64,000 nucleotides of DNA, taken from NCBI RefSeq assembly GCF_001886615.1, contig NZ_CP018139.1, forward strand, positions 434,001 to 498,000, given 5' to 3'. A model generated the notes under the pieces. The model did no database searches. It worked only from the letters and a program-made list of their open reading frames with translations, and was not told the DNA's origin. This document shows positions 11,000 through 19,679 of this stretch, piece by piece. A program made the translations under genes and the position numbers. The stretch is from Halomonas aestuarii (GTDB lineage: Bacteria; Pseudomonadota; Gammaproteobacteria; Pseudomonadales; Halomonadaceae). Every line of letters starts with the position of its first letter. Position 1 is the stretch's first letter.

Positions 11000-12453
11000 T
11001 GCAATGGGAAACCGTGATCGGGCTGGAGGTCCACGTCCAGCTCGCCACCCGCTCCAAGATCTTCTCCGGCGCCTCGACCGCCTTCGGCGCCGAGCCCAAC
11101 AGCCAGGCCTGCGCCGTCGACCTGGGCATGCCCGGGGTGCTGCCGGTGCTCAACGAGGCCGCCGTGGCCATGGCCGTGCAGTTCGGCCTGGGCATCCACG
11201 CCGAGATCCCCGAGATCTCGGTGTTCGACCGCAAGAACTACTTCTACCCGGACCTGCCCAAGGGCTACCAGACCAGCCAGATGTACCACCCCATCGTGGG
11301 TCCCGGCGAGGTAGAGATCACCCTGGAGGACGGCGGCACCAAGGCCGTCCGCGTGCACCATGCCCACCTCGAGGAGGATGCCGGCAAGTCCCTCCACGAG
11401 GACTTCCACGGCATGACCGGCATCGACCTCAACCGCGCCGGCACGCCGCTGCTCGAGATCGTCTCCGAGCCGGACATGCGCTCGGCCAGGGAGGCCGCGG
11501 CCTACCTCAAGGCGATCCACTCCATCGTGACCTACCTCGGCATCAGCGACGGCAACATGGCCGAGGGCTCGATGCGCTGCGACGTCAACGTCTCCGTTCG
11601 CCCCAGGGGCCAGGAGGCCTTCGGCACCCGCGCCGAGATCAAGAACGTCAACTCCTTCCGCTTCGTCGAGCGGGCCATCGAGTACGAGGTGGAACGCCAG
11701 ATCGAGCTGCTCGAGGACGGCGGCGAGGTGGTGCAGGAGACCCGCCTGTTCGATCCCGAGGCGGACGAGACCCGCAGCATGCGCACCAAGGAGCAGGCCA
11801 ACGACTATCGCTACTTCCCCTGCCCCGACCTGCTGCCGGTGGTGCTGGACCAGGCCTACGTCGACCACCTGCGCGAGACCCTGCCGGAACTGCCCGCCGC
11901 CAAGCGGGCCCGCTTCCAGGAGGGGCTGGGCCTCTCGGCCTACGACGCCGGCGTGCTCTCGGCGAGCCGCGCGATGGCCGAGTTCTTCGAGCAGGTCAGG
12001 GACGTCTGCGGCGATGCCAAGCAGGCCGCCAACTGGGTACAGGGCGAGCTCTCCGGTGCCCTGAACCGTGAAGGTCTGCCGATCGAGGACAGCCCCGTCT
12101 CGGCACGGCAACTCGGCGAACTCATCGCCCGGGTCATCGACGGCACCATCAACGGCAAGGCCGCCAAGCAGGTCTTCCAGGCCCTGTGGCATGGCGAGGG
12201 CAGTTCCGCCGACGAGGTGATCGAGGCCAAGGGCCTCAAGCAGGTCACCGACACCGGCGCCATCGAGGCGATGATCGACCAGGTGATCGCGGACAGTCCC
12301 GCCCAGGTGGCCCAGTACCGTGACGCCGAGCCCGACAAGCGCGGCAAGATGATCGGCTACTTCGTCGGCCAGGTGATGAAGGCCTCGCGGGGCACGGCCA
12401 ACCCCCAGCAGGTCAATGCCCTGCTGAAAGAGAAGCTCGACGCGCTGTGCTGA
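10999..12453 (+). CDS. gatB: Asp/Glu-tRNA amidotransferase subunit B
   Basis: A 484-residue GatB, the kinase/transamidation subunit that binds the misacylated tRNA. The N-terminal [20 protein letters not shown] and [15 protein letters not shown] are the family hallmarks, and the C-terminal YqeY-like tail domain (about 340-484) is intact. A GTG three bases upstream is also possible, but ATG at 10999 fits the family start. Confidence 0.97.
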   Translation: MQWETVIGLEVHVQLATRSKIFSGASTAFGAEPNSQACAVDLGMPGVLPVLNEAAVAMAVQFGLGIHAEIPEISVFDRKNYFYPDLPKGYQTSQMYHPIVGPGEVEITLEDGGTKAVRVHHAHLEEDAGKSLHEDFHGMTGIDLNRAGTPLLEIVSEPDMRSAREAAAYLKAIHSIVTYLGISDGNMAEGSMRCDVNVSVRPRGQEAFGTRAEIKNVNSFRFVERAIEYEVERQIELLEDGGEVVQETRLFDPEADETRSMRTKEQANDYRYFPCPDLLPVVLDQAYVDHLRETLPELPAAKRARFQEGLGLSAYDAGVLSASRAMAEFFEQVRDVCGDAKQAANWVQGELSGALNREGLPIEDSPVSARQLGELIARVIDGTINGKAAKQVFQALWHGEGSSADEVIEAKGLKQVTDTGAIEAMIDQVIADSPAQVAQYRDAEPDKRGKMIGYFVGQVMKASRGTANPQQVNALLKEKLDALC

Positions 12454-12483
12454 CAGGAAGCGCGTGGCAGGAAGGAGGACCGG

Positions 12484-13035
12484 ATGTCGGATGATGTCGG
12501 CGCGCGGCTGCGCGCCCTGCGCACCCTCAAGGGCATCTCCCAGCGCGAGCTGGCCAAGCGGTGCGGGGTCACCCACTCCAGCCTGTCACTGATCGAGCAG
12601 GGCAAGGTGAGCCCCTCGGTGAGTTCGCTGAAGAAGATCCTCGACGCCATACCGATGAGCGTCGGGGACTTCTTCACCATGGACCTCGAGAGCCGCAACC
12701 AGGTGTTCTATTCGGCCGAGGAGCTGGCCGACGTGGGCTCGGGCGACGTCATCTACAAGTTGGTGGGGGCCAACCGCGCCAGCCGCGCCCTGGCCTTCAT
12801 GATCGAGACCTATCCCCCCGGGGCCGACACGGGCCGGGAGATGATCGCCCACCAGGGCGAGGAGGCCGGCGTGGTGCTGGAGGGGGAGGTCGAGATCACC
12901 ATCGGCGCCGAGACCCGCCTGCTCGGGGTGGGCGAGGCCTACTACTTCGACACCAACGTTCCCCACCGCTTCCGCAATCCCGGCAGCGCATCCTGCCGAC
13001 TGGTCAGCTGCGCCACCCCGGCGCGGACCTTCTGA
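12484..13035 (+). CDS. PuuR-like XRE/cupin transcriptional regulator
   Basis: A 183-residue regulator with an N-terminal XRE helix-turn-helix (about residues 7-62; ISQRELAKRCGVTHSSLSLI) and a C-terminal cupin sensor (about 105-180; EEAGVVLEGEVEITIGAET and AYYFDTNVPHRFRNPG). This architecture is that of PuuR, the repressor of putrescine utilisation in E. coli. A strong GGAAGGAGG ribosome site precedes the ATG. It sits 30 bases after gatB but only about 3 kb from the aldehyde dehydrogenase-transaminase-puuD block, so control of the polyamine genes is plausible. Its binding site is not established here. Confidence 0.85.
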   Translation: MSDDVGARLRALRTLKGISQRELAKRCGVTHSSLSLIEQGKVSPSVSSLKKILDAIPMSVGDFFTMDLESRNQVFYSAEELADVGSGDVIYKLVGANRASRALAFMIETYPPGADTGREMIAHQGEEAGVVLEGEVEITIGAETRLLGVGEAYYFDTNVPHRFRNPGSASCRLVSCATPARTF

Positions 13036-13041
13036 ACCGCC

Positions 13042-13212
13042 TCAGGACGCTTTCAACTTCTCGATCTCCTCACGCAGCGCCTCCGCCTCCTCGGTCAGCG
13101 AGGCGTTGGCGCGCATGTCGCCGTTGCGGGCGGCCAGCATGGCCTGCTCGAGCTTCTGCTCGTAGGCCTTCTGCAGCTTCTTCACCGGGTCACGCTTTAA
13201 GAGTCCGAACAT
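13042..13212 (-). CDS. small DUF6435-like protein
   Basis: A 56-residue, charged, helical protein starting MFGLLKRDPVKKLQKAYEQK and ending in EEAEALREEIEKLKAS. I recall short gammaproteobacterial proteins of this kind under DUF6435, with no known function. A good AGGAGA ribosome site lies upstream of 13212. The frame extends 28 codons further upstream, but that part is AT-rich promoter-like sequence and lacks the family start. It is convergent with the XRE regulator, six bases from its stop. Confidence 0.75.
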   Translation of the reverse strand: MFGLLKRDPVKKLQKAYEQKLEQAMLAARNGDMRANASLTEEAEALREEIEKLKAS

Positions 13213-13478
13213 ATGGCTGTCTCCTGATTCGAGGGTCGATGACCAGACTACGCCATAAAATGTACAAAGGCTATACAGTATATCCCATATGTACACTATG
13301 GGGTGAGGACGGGGCCGCCAAGGACTTGCCCCTTTGCCCCGCGTCTCTCATTGTTGTGTCAGGGCCCGGACCAAGAAGAGGCCCGTCGCCGACCGGCGCA
13401 GGGAGACAACGGCAGGCCGAGGGCAGAATCGTTGCCCGAGGCGGCACAGGAAGACTTCGATCCCGAGGAGAAGAGAAG
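13213..13478. promoter_or_regulatory. AT-rich divergent intergenic region with palindromes
   Basis: A gap of 266 bases between the 56-residue gene (minus) and the Gly-Gly-Asn repeat gene (plus). At 13255-13300 the GC content falls sharply. This core holds the perfect palindrome TATACAGTATA (13272-13282) flanked by two ATGTACA copies (13260-13266 and 13289-13295), each containing the self-complementary TGTACA. These look like regulator and promoter sites. The rest, 13300-13478, is GC-rich with no gene I can support. Confidence 0.5.
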
Positions 13479-13922
13479 ATGATGACGACACGATCATGGA
13501 TGGCCATGGCCCTGCTGCTGGGGCTGCTGCCCCTGGGGGCGCTGGCCGATGAGGGCGACGACCCGGAGGTCGATGACGTCGAGATCGAGGGCGTGGTGGT
13601 CGAGGAGAGCGAGCCGGACTTCAGCCGAGCCCTGGAGAACCTCAATGCCGAGGCCCGGAAGAGTCGTCCCGAGGCCGCCAGCTTCGGCCTGCAGACGGCC
13701 CATACCGCGGTCAACGAGGGGGGTGTGGACGGTCAGGCCGTCAGCGCCAGGGCCAAGGCCCGGGCCAGTGAAAGGCGAGGTCCCGAGACCGGCGGCCTGA
13801 GCGCCAGCGATCGCGGTGGTGCCGGCGGCCACGGTGGCAATGGCGGTAATGGCGGTAATGGCGGCAATGGCGGCAATGGCGGCAATGGCGGTAACGGTGG
13901 CAATGGCGGTGGGCGCGGCTGA
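13479..13922 (+). CDS. exported protein with C-terminal Gly-Gly-Asn repeats
   Basis: A 147-residue protein of unknown function. It has a clear Sec signal peptide (MMTTRSWMA then a leucine-rich core, likely cleaved after GALA near residue 24), then a very acidic segment (DEGDDPEVDDVEIEGVVVEE) and a mixed-charge linker. The C-terminus is GGH followed by eight GGN triplets and GGGRG. It could be a disordered periplasmic or secreted protein. The start has a gaggagaag ribosome site. A perfect hairpin follows its stop, so it appears to be a single-gene unit. Confidence 0.75.
   Translation: MMTTRSWMAMALLLGLLPLGALADEGDDPEVDDVEIEGVVVEESEPDFSRALENLNAEARKSRPEAASFGLQTAHTAVNEGGVDGQAVSARAKARASERRGPETGGLSASDRGGAGGHGGNGGNGGNGGNGGNGGNGGNGGNGGGRG
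13833..13904 (+). repeat. eight 9-base tandem repeats encoding GGN
   Basis: Eight consecutive 9-base units of the form GGYGGYAAY lie inside the preceding gene. Most changes between units are third-position (C or T), so the amino-acid repeat Gly-Gly-Asn is conserved while the DNA drifts. That suggests selection on the protein repeat. The array is a likely site for copy-number variation. Confidence 0.9.
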
Positions 13923-13940
13923 CCCCGTCACGCCATCCTG

Positions 13941-13980
13941 ACACGTCAGGGCCGGCTCCCCGGAGCCGGCCCTGACGTGT
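13941..13980 (+). terminator. strong hairpin after the GGN-repeat gene
   Basis: A perfect 19-base inverted repeat (ACACGTCAGGGCCGGCTCC and its complement) with a two-base loop, starting 18 bases after the stop. There is no U-tract, so it may act as an intrinsic terminator, an mRNA-stabilising hairpin or both. Confidence 0.75.
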
Positions 13981-14221
13981 CTGCGCGGGCGGCGCGGCGC
14001 GCCACCGGGCGACATGCCCTCCTCCCCCGACCGTGTCCTTCTGCCTCCCGGGCGCGAGCCTCGCCTCCAAGACCGGGCCGACATCGCCACTTTCGACCTA
14101 GAAATATGAGCCGCTGCATTGCCCGGCACCATCCAGACTAAGCAGGACAAGCATCTCAACGACCCAGCGGGATCGCGCCGTGGCCTCGCGTCTCGGCCCC
14201 CTGGCAGAGGAGGAAAGCATC
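13981..14221. other. intergenic region before flavoenzyme gene
   Basis: No gene supported. The stretch 14085-14125 is less GC-rich (CGACCTAGAAATATGAGC) and is the best candidate for the promoter of the downstream flavoenzyme. A GGAGGAAAG ribosome site precedes 14222. Confidence 0.4.
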
Positions 14222-15661
14222 ATGACAACACTGACCTATCGCACCCTGGATGGCGACCAGGCCGCCCTGCCGGCCGAGGCCGTCGACGACTTCGCGTCCC
14301 GACTGGCGGGACGGCTGATCACCCCGACCGAGGCGGACTATGCGCCACGGTGCCAGGTCTGGAACGGCATGGTCGACCGCCACCCGGCGCTGATCGCCTG
14401 CTGCCAGGGCAATCAGGACATCGTGCAGGCCATCGACTTCGCGCGCTCCCAGCGCATGTGCCTGAGCGTGCGGGGCGGCGGCCACCACATCGCCGGCAAT
14501 GCCATCGCCGAGGGTGGCCTGGTGATCGACCTGTCGGCCATGCGCACGGTGCACGTGGATCCCCGACAGCGCACCGCCAGGGTGGCCCCGGGGGCCCTGC
14601 TCGGGGACATCGACCGCGAGACCCAGGCCTTCGGCCTGGCCACGCCGCTGGGCATCAATTCCACCACCGGGGTGGCCGGCCTGTGCCTGGGGGGTGGCTT
14701 CGGCTGGTTGACCCGCAAGCACGGCATGACCATCGACAACCTGCTCTCGGTGGACATGATCACCGCCGATGGACAGCGTCACCGCGTCTCGGCAGACGAG
14801 GACGCGGAGCTGTTCTGGGCCCTGCGCGGCGGCGGCGGCAACTTCGGCGTGGTCACCTCCTTCGAATTCCGCCTGCACCCGGTGGGCCCGGAGGTCTATG
14901 CGGGCCTGGTGGTCTATCCCTTCGACCAGGCTCGTCGAGTGCTGCACGCCTGGCGCGACTTCACTCGCCAGGCACCGGAGGAACTCAGCGTCTGGGCGAT
15001 CCTGCGCGAGGCGCCGCCCCTGCCCTTCCTGCCCGAGGCGGTGCATGGCCAGCGAGTGGTCGTGTTCGCCCTGATGCATAATGGCGATCCGGCCAACGCC
15101 GAGCGCGACGTCGCCCCGGTGCTGGCCTTCGGCGAGCCGGTCGGCCAGATGCTGGGGACCCAGCCGTATGCCGGCTTCCAGTCGGCCTTCGACCCCCTGC
15201 TCGCCCCGGGCGCCCGCAACTACTGGAAGTCCCATGACTTCCGTGACCTCAGCGACGAGGCACTCGACAAGGCCATGGCGGCGGCCGAGCAACTGCCGGG
15301 CCCGGAGTGCGAGGTCTTCCTGGCCCAGCTGGGGGGCGCCATGTCACGGGTCGACCCCACCGCCACCGCCTATGCGGGACGCGATGCCCAGTACGTGATG
15401 AACGTGCATGCCCGCTGGCAGGACGCCGCCGAGGACGACCGCTGTCGCGACTGGGCGCGTCATGTGTTCCAGGAGCTGGCGCCCTTCGCCACCGGCGGCG
15501 GCTACGTCAACTTCCTGACCGAGGACGAGGGCGATCGCGTCGCCACCGCCTACGGCGTCAACTTCGCGCGCCTGCAGGCGGTGAAGCGCCGCTACGACCC
15601 GGACAACCTGTTCCGCGTGAACCTCAACATCCCGCCCGCCCCCGCCGAGGTCGCCGCCTAG
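14222..15661 (+). CDS. FAD-linked oxidase, berberine-bridge (BBE) type
   Basis: A 479-residue oxidoreductase with an N-terminal PCMH-type FAD domain (about residues 45-215) and a C-terminal BBE segment (YGVNFARLQAVKRRYDPDN). RGGGHHIAG carries the histidine that usually binds FAD covalently, and CLGGGFGWLTRKHG is the second flavin motif. Members oxidise sugars, alcohols, tetrahydrofolate-unrelated alkaloids or amines using O2, so the substrate cannot be read from sequence. The start is chosen at the ATG after a GGAGG site. It is a single gene, convergent with the polyamine aldehyde dehydrogenase. Confidence 0.85.
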   Translation: MTTLTYRTLDGDQAALPAEAVDDFASRLAGRLITPTEADYAPRCQVWNGMVDRHPALIACCQGNQDIVQAIDFARSQRMCLSVRGGGHHIAGNAIAEGGLVIDLSAMRTVHVDPRQRTARVAPGALLGDIDRETQAFGLATPLGINSTTGVAGLCLGGGFGWLTRKHGMTIDNLLSVDMITADGQRHRVSADEDAELFWALRGGGGNFGVVTSFEFRLHPVGPEVYAGLVVYPFDQARRVLHAWRDFTRQAPEELSVWAILREAPPLPFLPEAVHGQRVVVFALMHNGDPANAERDVAPVLAFGEPVGQMLGTQPYAGFQSAFDPLLAPGARNYWKSHDFRDLSDEALDKAMAAAEQLPGPECEVFLAQLGGAMSRVDPTATAYAGRDAQYVMNVHARWQDAAEDDRCRDWARHVFQELAPFATGGGYVNFLTEDEGDRVATAYGVNFARLQAVKRRYDPDNLFRVNLNIPPAPAEVAA

Positions 15662-15704
15662 CCGGCTGCCGGACGACCCACCCTCACGACCGACCCTGAA
15701 CGAC

Positions 15705-15730
15705 GACCGGCGCCCCCTGGGCCGCCGGTC
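15705..15730. terminator. hairpin between convergent genes
   Basis: An 8-base perfect stem (GACCGGCG / CGCCGGTC) with a 10-base loop sits in the 77-base gap between convergent genes, so it could serve both directions. No T-tract on either side. Confidence 0.5.
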
Positions 15731-15738
15731 GACAGGTC

Positions 15739-17241
15739 TCAGGGGGAGAGCGACATCCACACGCTCTTGAGGTCGGAGTACTCCTCCAGGGAGTGGTGGG
15801 ACTTGTCCCGGCCGTTGCCGGACTGCTTGACCCCGCCGAACGGCATGGTCTGGTCGCCGCCCGCCCAGTTGTTGACGAACACCTGGCCCGACGCCAGCCG
15901 GCGCGTGACCCGCATGATGCGGTCGATGTCCTGGCTCCACAGGCCCGCGGCCAGGCCGAAATCGCTGTCGTTGGCCATGGCCACGGCCTCCTCCTCGGTG
16001 TCGAAGCCGAACACCGAGAGCACCGGCCCGAAGATCTCCTCGCGGCCGATGACCATCGCCGGGGTGACTCCGTCGAACACCGTGGGCGGAATGAACAGCC
16101 CCTGGCCCTCCAGCGCCTCGCCACCGCAGCGCAGCCTCGCTCCCTCCTCGACCCCCTGGCGGATGTAGTCGAGGATGCGGCGATGCTGCGTCTCGTCGAC
16201 GATCGCCCCCATGAAGCTCGCCGGGTCCAGCGGGTCGCCGGGCTGCATGCCCTCGGCCGCCGCCAGCACCTTCTCGACGAAGGCCTCGCGCACGCTGTTC
16301 TCCACCAGCAGGCGGGAGCCGGCGATGCAGACCTCGCCCTGGTTGTGGAAGATTGCCGCGGCGGCGTGCCGGGCCACGCGATCGAGGTCCCTGCAGTCGG
16401 CGAAGACGATGTTCGGGCTCTTGCCGCCGCACTCCAGGTAGAGCCGCTTGAGGTTGGACTGGCCGGCGTACTGCATCAGCTGCTTGCCCACGGCGGTTGA
16501 GCCGGTGAAGGCCAGGCAGTCGACCTCCATGGAGAGCGCCAGCGCCTTGCCCACGGTATGGCCGAACCCCGGCAGCACCTGGAAGACCCCGCGGGGCAGC
16601 CCCGCCTCCTTCGCCAGCTGCGCCAGGCGCAGCGCCGAGAGGGGCGACTTCTCCGAGGGCTTGAGGATGACGCTGTTGCCGGCGGCCAGCGCCGGGGCGA
16701 TCTTCCAGGCGGTCATCATCAGGGGGAAGTTCCAGGGCACGATGCAGGCCACCACACCCAGCGGCTCGCGGAGCACCAGCGCCAGCGCCTCCTCGCCGGT
16801 CGGCGCGACCTCCCCGTAGAGCTTGTCGATGCACTCGGCCTGGTAGCGAAGGCAGCCGATGGCGCCGGCCATGTCGCCCAGCGAGCTGTTCACGGGCTTG
16901 CCCATGTCCAGGGTGTCGAGCAGCGCGAGCTCGTGCTTGTGCGCCTCCATCAGGTCGGCCAGACGGAGCAGCACCTTCTTGCGACGACCGGGCGCCAGGC
17001 GCGACCAGTCGCCCCGCGAGAAGGCCTCCCGGGCGTGATGCACCGCGGCCTCGGCATCCGGAGCATCGCAGCTGGCCACCCGCGCCAGCGTCTCGCCGCT
17101 GGCGGGGTTGATCGTCTCGAAGGTCTCAGTGCTCAGGGCGTCGACGAAGTCGTCGTCGACGAAGGCCCGCGTCTCGAGGGTCTGCGAGGCGGCCAGCGCC
17201 TGCCAGTCGGCGTGGGTCCTGGGGGTGTCATGGCGACTCAT
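15739..17241 (-). CDS. puuC: PuuC-like aldehyde dehydrogenase
   Basis: A 500-residue NAD(P)-dependent aldehyde dehydrogenase. The general base Glu is in LYLECGGKSPN and the nucleophilic Cys in FHNQGEVCIAGSR. The C-terminus MPFGGVKQSGNGRDKS is typical of the PuuC/betaine-aldehyde group. Likely role: oxidation of gamma-glutamyl-gamma-aminobutyraldehyde or 4-aminobutanal to the acid in polyamine breakdown. The ATG at 17241 overlaps the transaminase stop (ATGA), so both are cotranslated. The frame is open further upstream, but those residues overlap the transaminase gene and are not family-like. Confidence 0.88.
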   Translation of the reverse strand: MSRHDTPRTHADWQALAASQTLETRAFVDDDFVDALSTETFETINPASGETLARVASCDAPDAEAAVHHAREAFSRGDWSRLAPGRRKKVLLRLADLMEAHKHELALLDTLDMGKPVNSSLGDMAGAIGCLRYQAECIDKLYGEVAPTGEEALALVLREPLGVVACIVPWNFPLMMTAWKIAPALAAGNSVILKPSEKSPLSALRLAQLAKEAGLPRGVFQVLPGFGHTVGKALALSMEVDCLAFTGSTAVGKQLMQYAGQSNLKRLYLECGGKSPNIVFADCRDLDRVARHAAAAIFHNQGEVCIAGSRLLVENSVREAFVEKVLAAAEGMQPGDPLDPASFMGAIVDETQHRRILDYIRQGVEEGARLRCGGEALEGQGLFIPPTVFDGVTPAMVIGREEIFGPVLSVFGFDTEEEAVAMANDSDFGLAAGLWSQDIDRIMRVTRRLASGQVFVNNWAGGDQTMPFGGVKQSGNGRDKSHHSLEEYSDLKSVWMSLSP

Positions 17242-18626
17242 TCGTATCTCTCCTGGGGGTAGAGGGTGTAGGCGAAGTCGCCCGAGAGGCGTCTGGCGGT
17301 CTCGTCGAGCGCCTCCCGGGCCAGGCTCACCAGCTCGTCGATCTGTTCGTGGGTGATCACCAGCGGTGGCGAGATGATCATGGTGTCGCCCACCGAGCGC
17401 ATCACCAGGCCACAGGCAAAGCTGATGTCGCGGCACAGGGTGCCGACGGCCAGGGCCCGGTCGAAGCGTCCGCCCGTGGTCGGGTCGACCAGCTCGAGGG
17501 CGCCCATCAGCCCCAAGGAGCGGGCCTCGCCGACCAGGGGATGGTCGGCGAGTTCGGACCAGCGACGCGCCAGGTAGGGCCCCAGGTCGTCGCGCACCCG
17601 CTCGACCACGCCCTCCTCCTCCATGATCTCGAGGTTCCTGAGGGCCACGGCGGCGCAGACCGGGTGTCCGGAGTAGGTGAAGCCGTGGAAGAACTCGCCG
17701 CCCTCCTCGATCAGGGTGTCGGCGACCCGATCGCCCACCAGCACCCCGCCGATCGGCAGGTAGCCCGACGACAGCCCCTTGGCGATGGGCATCAGGTCCG
17801 GCGCCAGGTCATAGAGCACGCTGCCGAACCACTCGCCCAGCCGGCCGAAGCCACAGATCACCTCATCCACCACCAGCAGGATGTCGTAGCGTGCCAGCAC
17901 CGCCTTGACGGCGGGCCAGTAGCTCGCAGGCGGCATGATGGCCCCGCCGGCGCCCTGCACCGGCTCGGCGATGAAGGCCGCTACGTTCTCCTCGCCCAGT
18001 GCCAGGATCCGCTCCTCGATGGCGGCGGCACAGGCATGGCCGAAGGCCTCGGGCGACTGATCGCGGCCTTCACCGAACCAGTAGGGCTGGCGAACGTGGG
18101 TAATGCACGGCACGCCGGGGCCGCCCTGCTCATGCATCAACGCCATGCCACCGAGGCTCATGCCGGCCAACGTGGAGCCGTGGTAGCCGTTCTCGCGGCC
18201 GATGACCCACTGCTTCCACGGCTTGCCCCTGAGCGCCCAGTAGCGGCGCACCATGCGCAGCACGGTGTCGTTGGCCTCGGAGCCGGAACCGGTGAAGAAG
18301 ACGTGGTTCATGTGCGCGGGCGCGAGCCGGCAGAGCTTCTCGGCGAGTCCGACCGCCGGCGGATGCGTGGTCTTGAAGAAGGTGTTGTAGTATGGCAGCT
18401 GAAGCATCTGCTCGGCCGCGGCGTCGACCAGCTCGCGACGACCGTAGCCGAGGTTCACGCACCACAGGCCGGCCATGCCGTCGAGGAGGCGGTGTCCCTC
18501 GGCATCGTGGATGTAGACCCCCTCGGCGTGGGTGATGACCCGGCTTCCCTCCTCACCCAGGGCCTTGAAGTCGGTGAAGGGATGCAGGTGATGGGCACGG
18601 TCCAGTGCCGGGAGCGAAGGCGGCAT
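17238..18626 (-). CDS. spuC: SpuC-like putrescine/omega-amine:pyruvate transaminase
   Basis: A 462-residue class III PLP aminotransferase. Motifs: FFTGSGSEANDTVLRMVRRY (phosphate binding), LLVVDEVICGFGRLGEW, and the PLP lysine in MPIAKGLSSGYLPIGG. SpuC in Pseudomonas moves the amino group of putrescine or cadaverine to pyruvate. Cotranscribed with the puuC-like gene and 27 bases after puuD. It offers a transamination route parallel to gamma-glutamylation. Exact amine preference is inferred. Confidence 0.87.
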   Translation of the reverse strand: MPPSLPALDRAHHLHPFTDFKALGEEGSRVITHAEGVYIHDAEGHRLLDGMAGLWCVNLGYGRRELVDAAAEQMLQLPYYNTFFKTTHPPAVGLAEKLCRLAPAHMNHVFFTGSGSEANDTVLRMVRRYWALRGKPWKQWVIGRENGYHGSTLAGMSLGGMALMHEQGGPGVPCITHVRQPYWFGEGRDQSPEAFGHACAAAIEERILALGEENVAAFIAEPVQGAGGAIMPPASYWPAVKAVLARYDILLVVDEVICGFGRLGEWFGSVLYDLAPDLMPIAKGLSSGYLPIGGVLVGDRVADTLIEEGGEFFHGFTYSGHPVCAAVALRNLEIMEEEGVVERVRDDLGPYLARRWSELADHPLVGEARSLGLMGALELVDPTTGGRFDRALAVGTLCRDISFACGLVMRSVGDTMIISPPLVITHEQIDELVSLAREALDETARRLSGDFAYTLYPQERYE

Positions 18627-18653
18627 GAGGGCTCTCCTTGGTCGACGACGGCA

Positions 18654-19418
18654 TCAGGCGTCGAGGGGCTGGACGCGGGCGGCCCGGCAGTGGGCCTCGC
18701 AGGCCTCGGCGAAACCGCGAAACAGGGCATCATGGAGCGGATGTTCCCGCGGTTTCCACTCGGGGTGCCACTGCACCGCCAGGGCGAAGGTCGGGGCGCC
18801 GGCGACCGAGATGGCCTCGATCTGCCCATCCAGGGCCACCGCCTCGGCATCGAGCCCGAGCCCCAGGGCGTCGATCCCCTGCTGGTGCAGCGAGTTGACG
18901 CGGCTATACCGCTCGGCGAAGAGCCGGGACATCATGCCGCCGGGCAGGATCTCCAGGTCATGGGCCGGCGCATAGCGGATGTCGTGATCGCCCACGGGCT
19001 CGCGATGGTCGAACCGGCCGGGAACCTGCTGGACGGCCTGATGGAGAGTGCCGCCGAAGGCCACGTTGAGCTCCTGGAAACCGCGGCAGATGCCGAACAG
19101 CGGCAGACCCTGGTCCAGGGCCGCCGGAATCAGGCCGAACGCCGTGGCATCCCGATGGTGATCGTCACGGGTGTTCTCGGGCACGCGCTCTGCCCCGTAC
19201 CGCCCCGGCTCGACATTGGTGCGGCTGCCGGTGAGTAGCAGGCCGTCCAGACGCGACAGCAGCTCCCTGTCCACGTCCCCTTGCCACACCGGCAGGATCA
19301 CCGGGGCGAGGCCATAGTCGCGCAGGGCCGAGAGGTACTTGTCGGTGACCATGTGCGCGGGGTGACCTTCCACCTCGCGTCGACAGGCGATCACGCCCAC
19401 CAGGGGTCGAGCACGCAT
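18654..19418 (-). CDS. puuD: gamma-glutamyl-GABA hydrolase family (PuuD-like)
   Basis: A 254-residue class I glutamine-amidotransferase-like hydrolase. The nucleophile elbow is LFGICRGFQELN (Cys near residue 120) and the catalytic His/Glu are in FALAVQWHPEW. LLLTGSRTNVEPGRYG is typical of PuuD. It cleaves gamma-glutamyl-GABA to glutamate and GABA. First gene of the minus-strand puuD-spuC-puuC unit and divergent from puuA. Confidence 0.92.
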   Translation of the reverse strand: MRARPLVGVIACRREVEGHPAHMVTDKYLSALRDYGLAPVILPVWQGDVDRELLSRLDGLLLTGSRTNVEPGRYGAERVPENTRDDHHRDATAFGLIPAALDQGLPLFGICRGFQELNVAFGGTLHQAVQQVPGRFDHREPVGDHDIRYAPAHDLEILPGGMMSRLFAERYSRVNSLHQQGIDALGLGLDAEAVALDGQIEAISVAGAPTFALAVQWHPEWKPREHPLHDALFRGFAEACEAHCRAARVQPLDA

Positions 19419-19679
19419 GGCAGTCTCCTAGAAACACGCATGTAGATGATTGTTATGTTTGGCTCAACATATCGCCGTTGATTAACCTTGCCAACCCTCG
19501 CCCGCGCCGGACGCCGATATCTCGACACAAACCTCTGTTTTCAGGCGCCTCAGCCCCGCATACCGGCGACAGGAGACCCGCGGCACCCGCGATGGTTCGT
19601 AAAGGATTTGACAACAAGCGCCGGTGATTCAAAGATGACAGCCACCGCACGACGACCCACGGCCGATTAGGTGGCTTCC
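19419..19679. promoter_or_regulatory. puuD-puuA divergent control region
   Basis: A 261-base gap, AT-rich on the puuD side. It contains the inverted repeat TATGTT-N6-AACATA (19454-19471), a good operator candidate, and the overlapping string TCAACATATCGCC (19464-19476). A related string occurs upstream of the puuB gene at 40387-40402. For puuA the ATG at 19680 is preferred because AGGTGG lies just upstream. A GTG at 19671 is possible. Confidence 0.5.

Noticed and set aside
12561..13478. Open frame running from inside the XRE gene into the GGN-repeat gene
   Set aside because: The first 306 codons overlap the regulator out of frame and cross a promoter-like region. Only the part from 13479, with ribosome site and signal peptide, is supported.
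13833..13904. Possible CRISPR or DNA-level satellite
   Set aside because: Units are 9 bases without spacers, in frame in a signal-peptide-bearing gene, and vary mainly at third positions.
17349..19238. 629-residue plus-strand frame opposite spuC and puuD
   Set aside because: Antisense of two well-supported enzymes, with biased composition and no recognisable domain.
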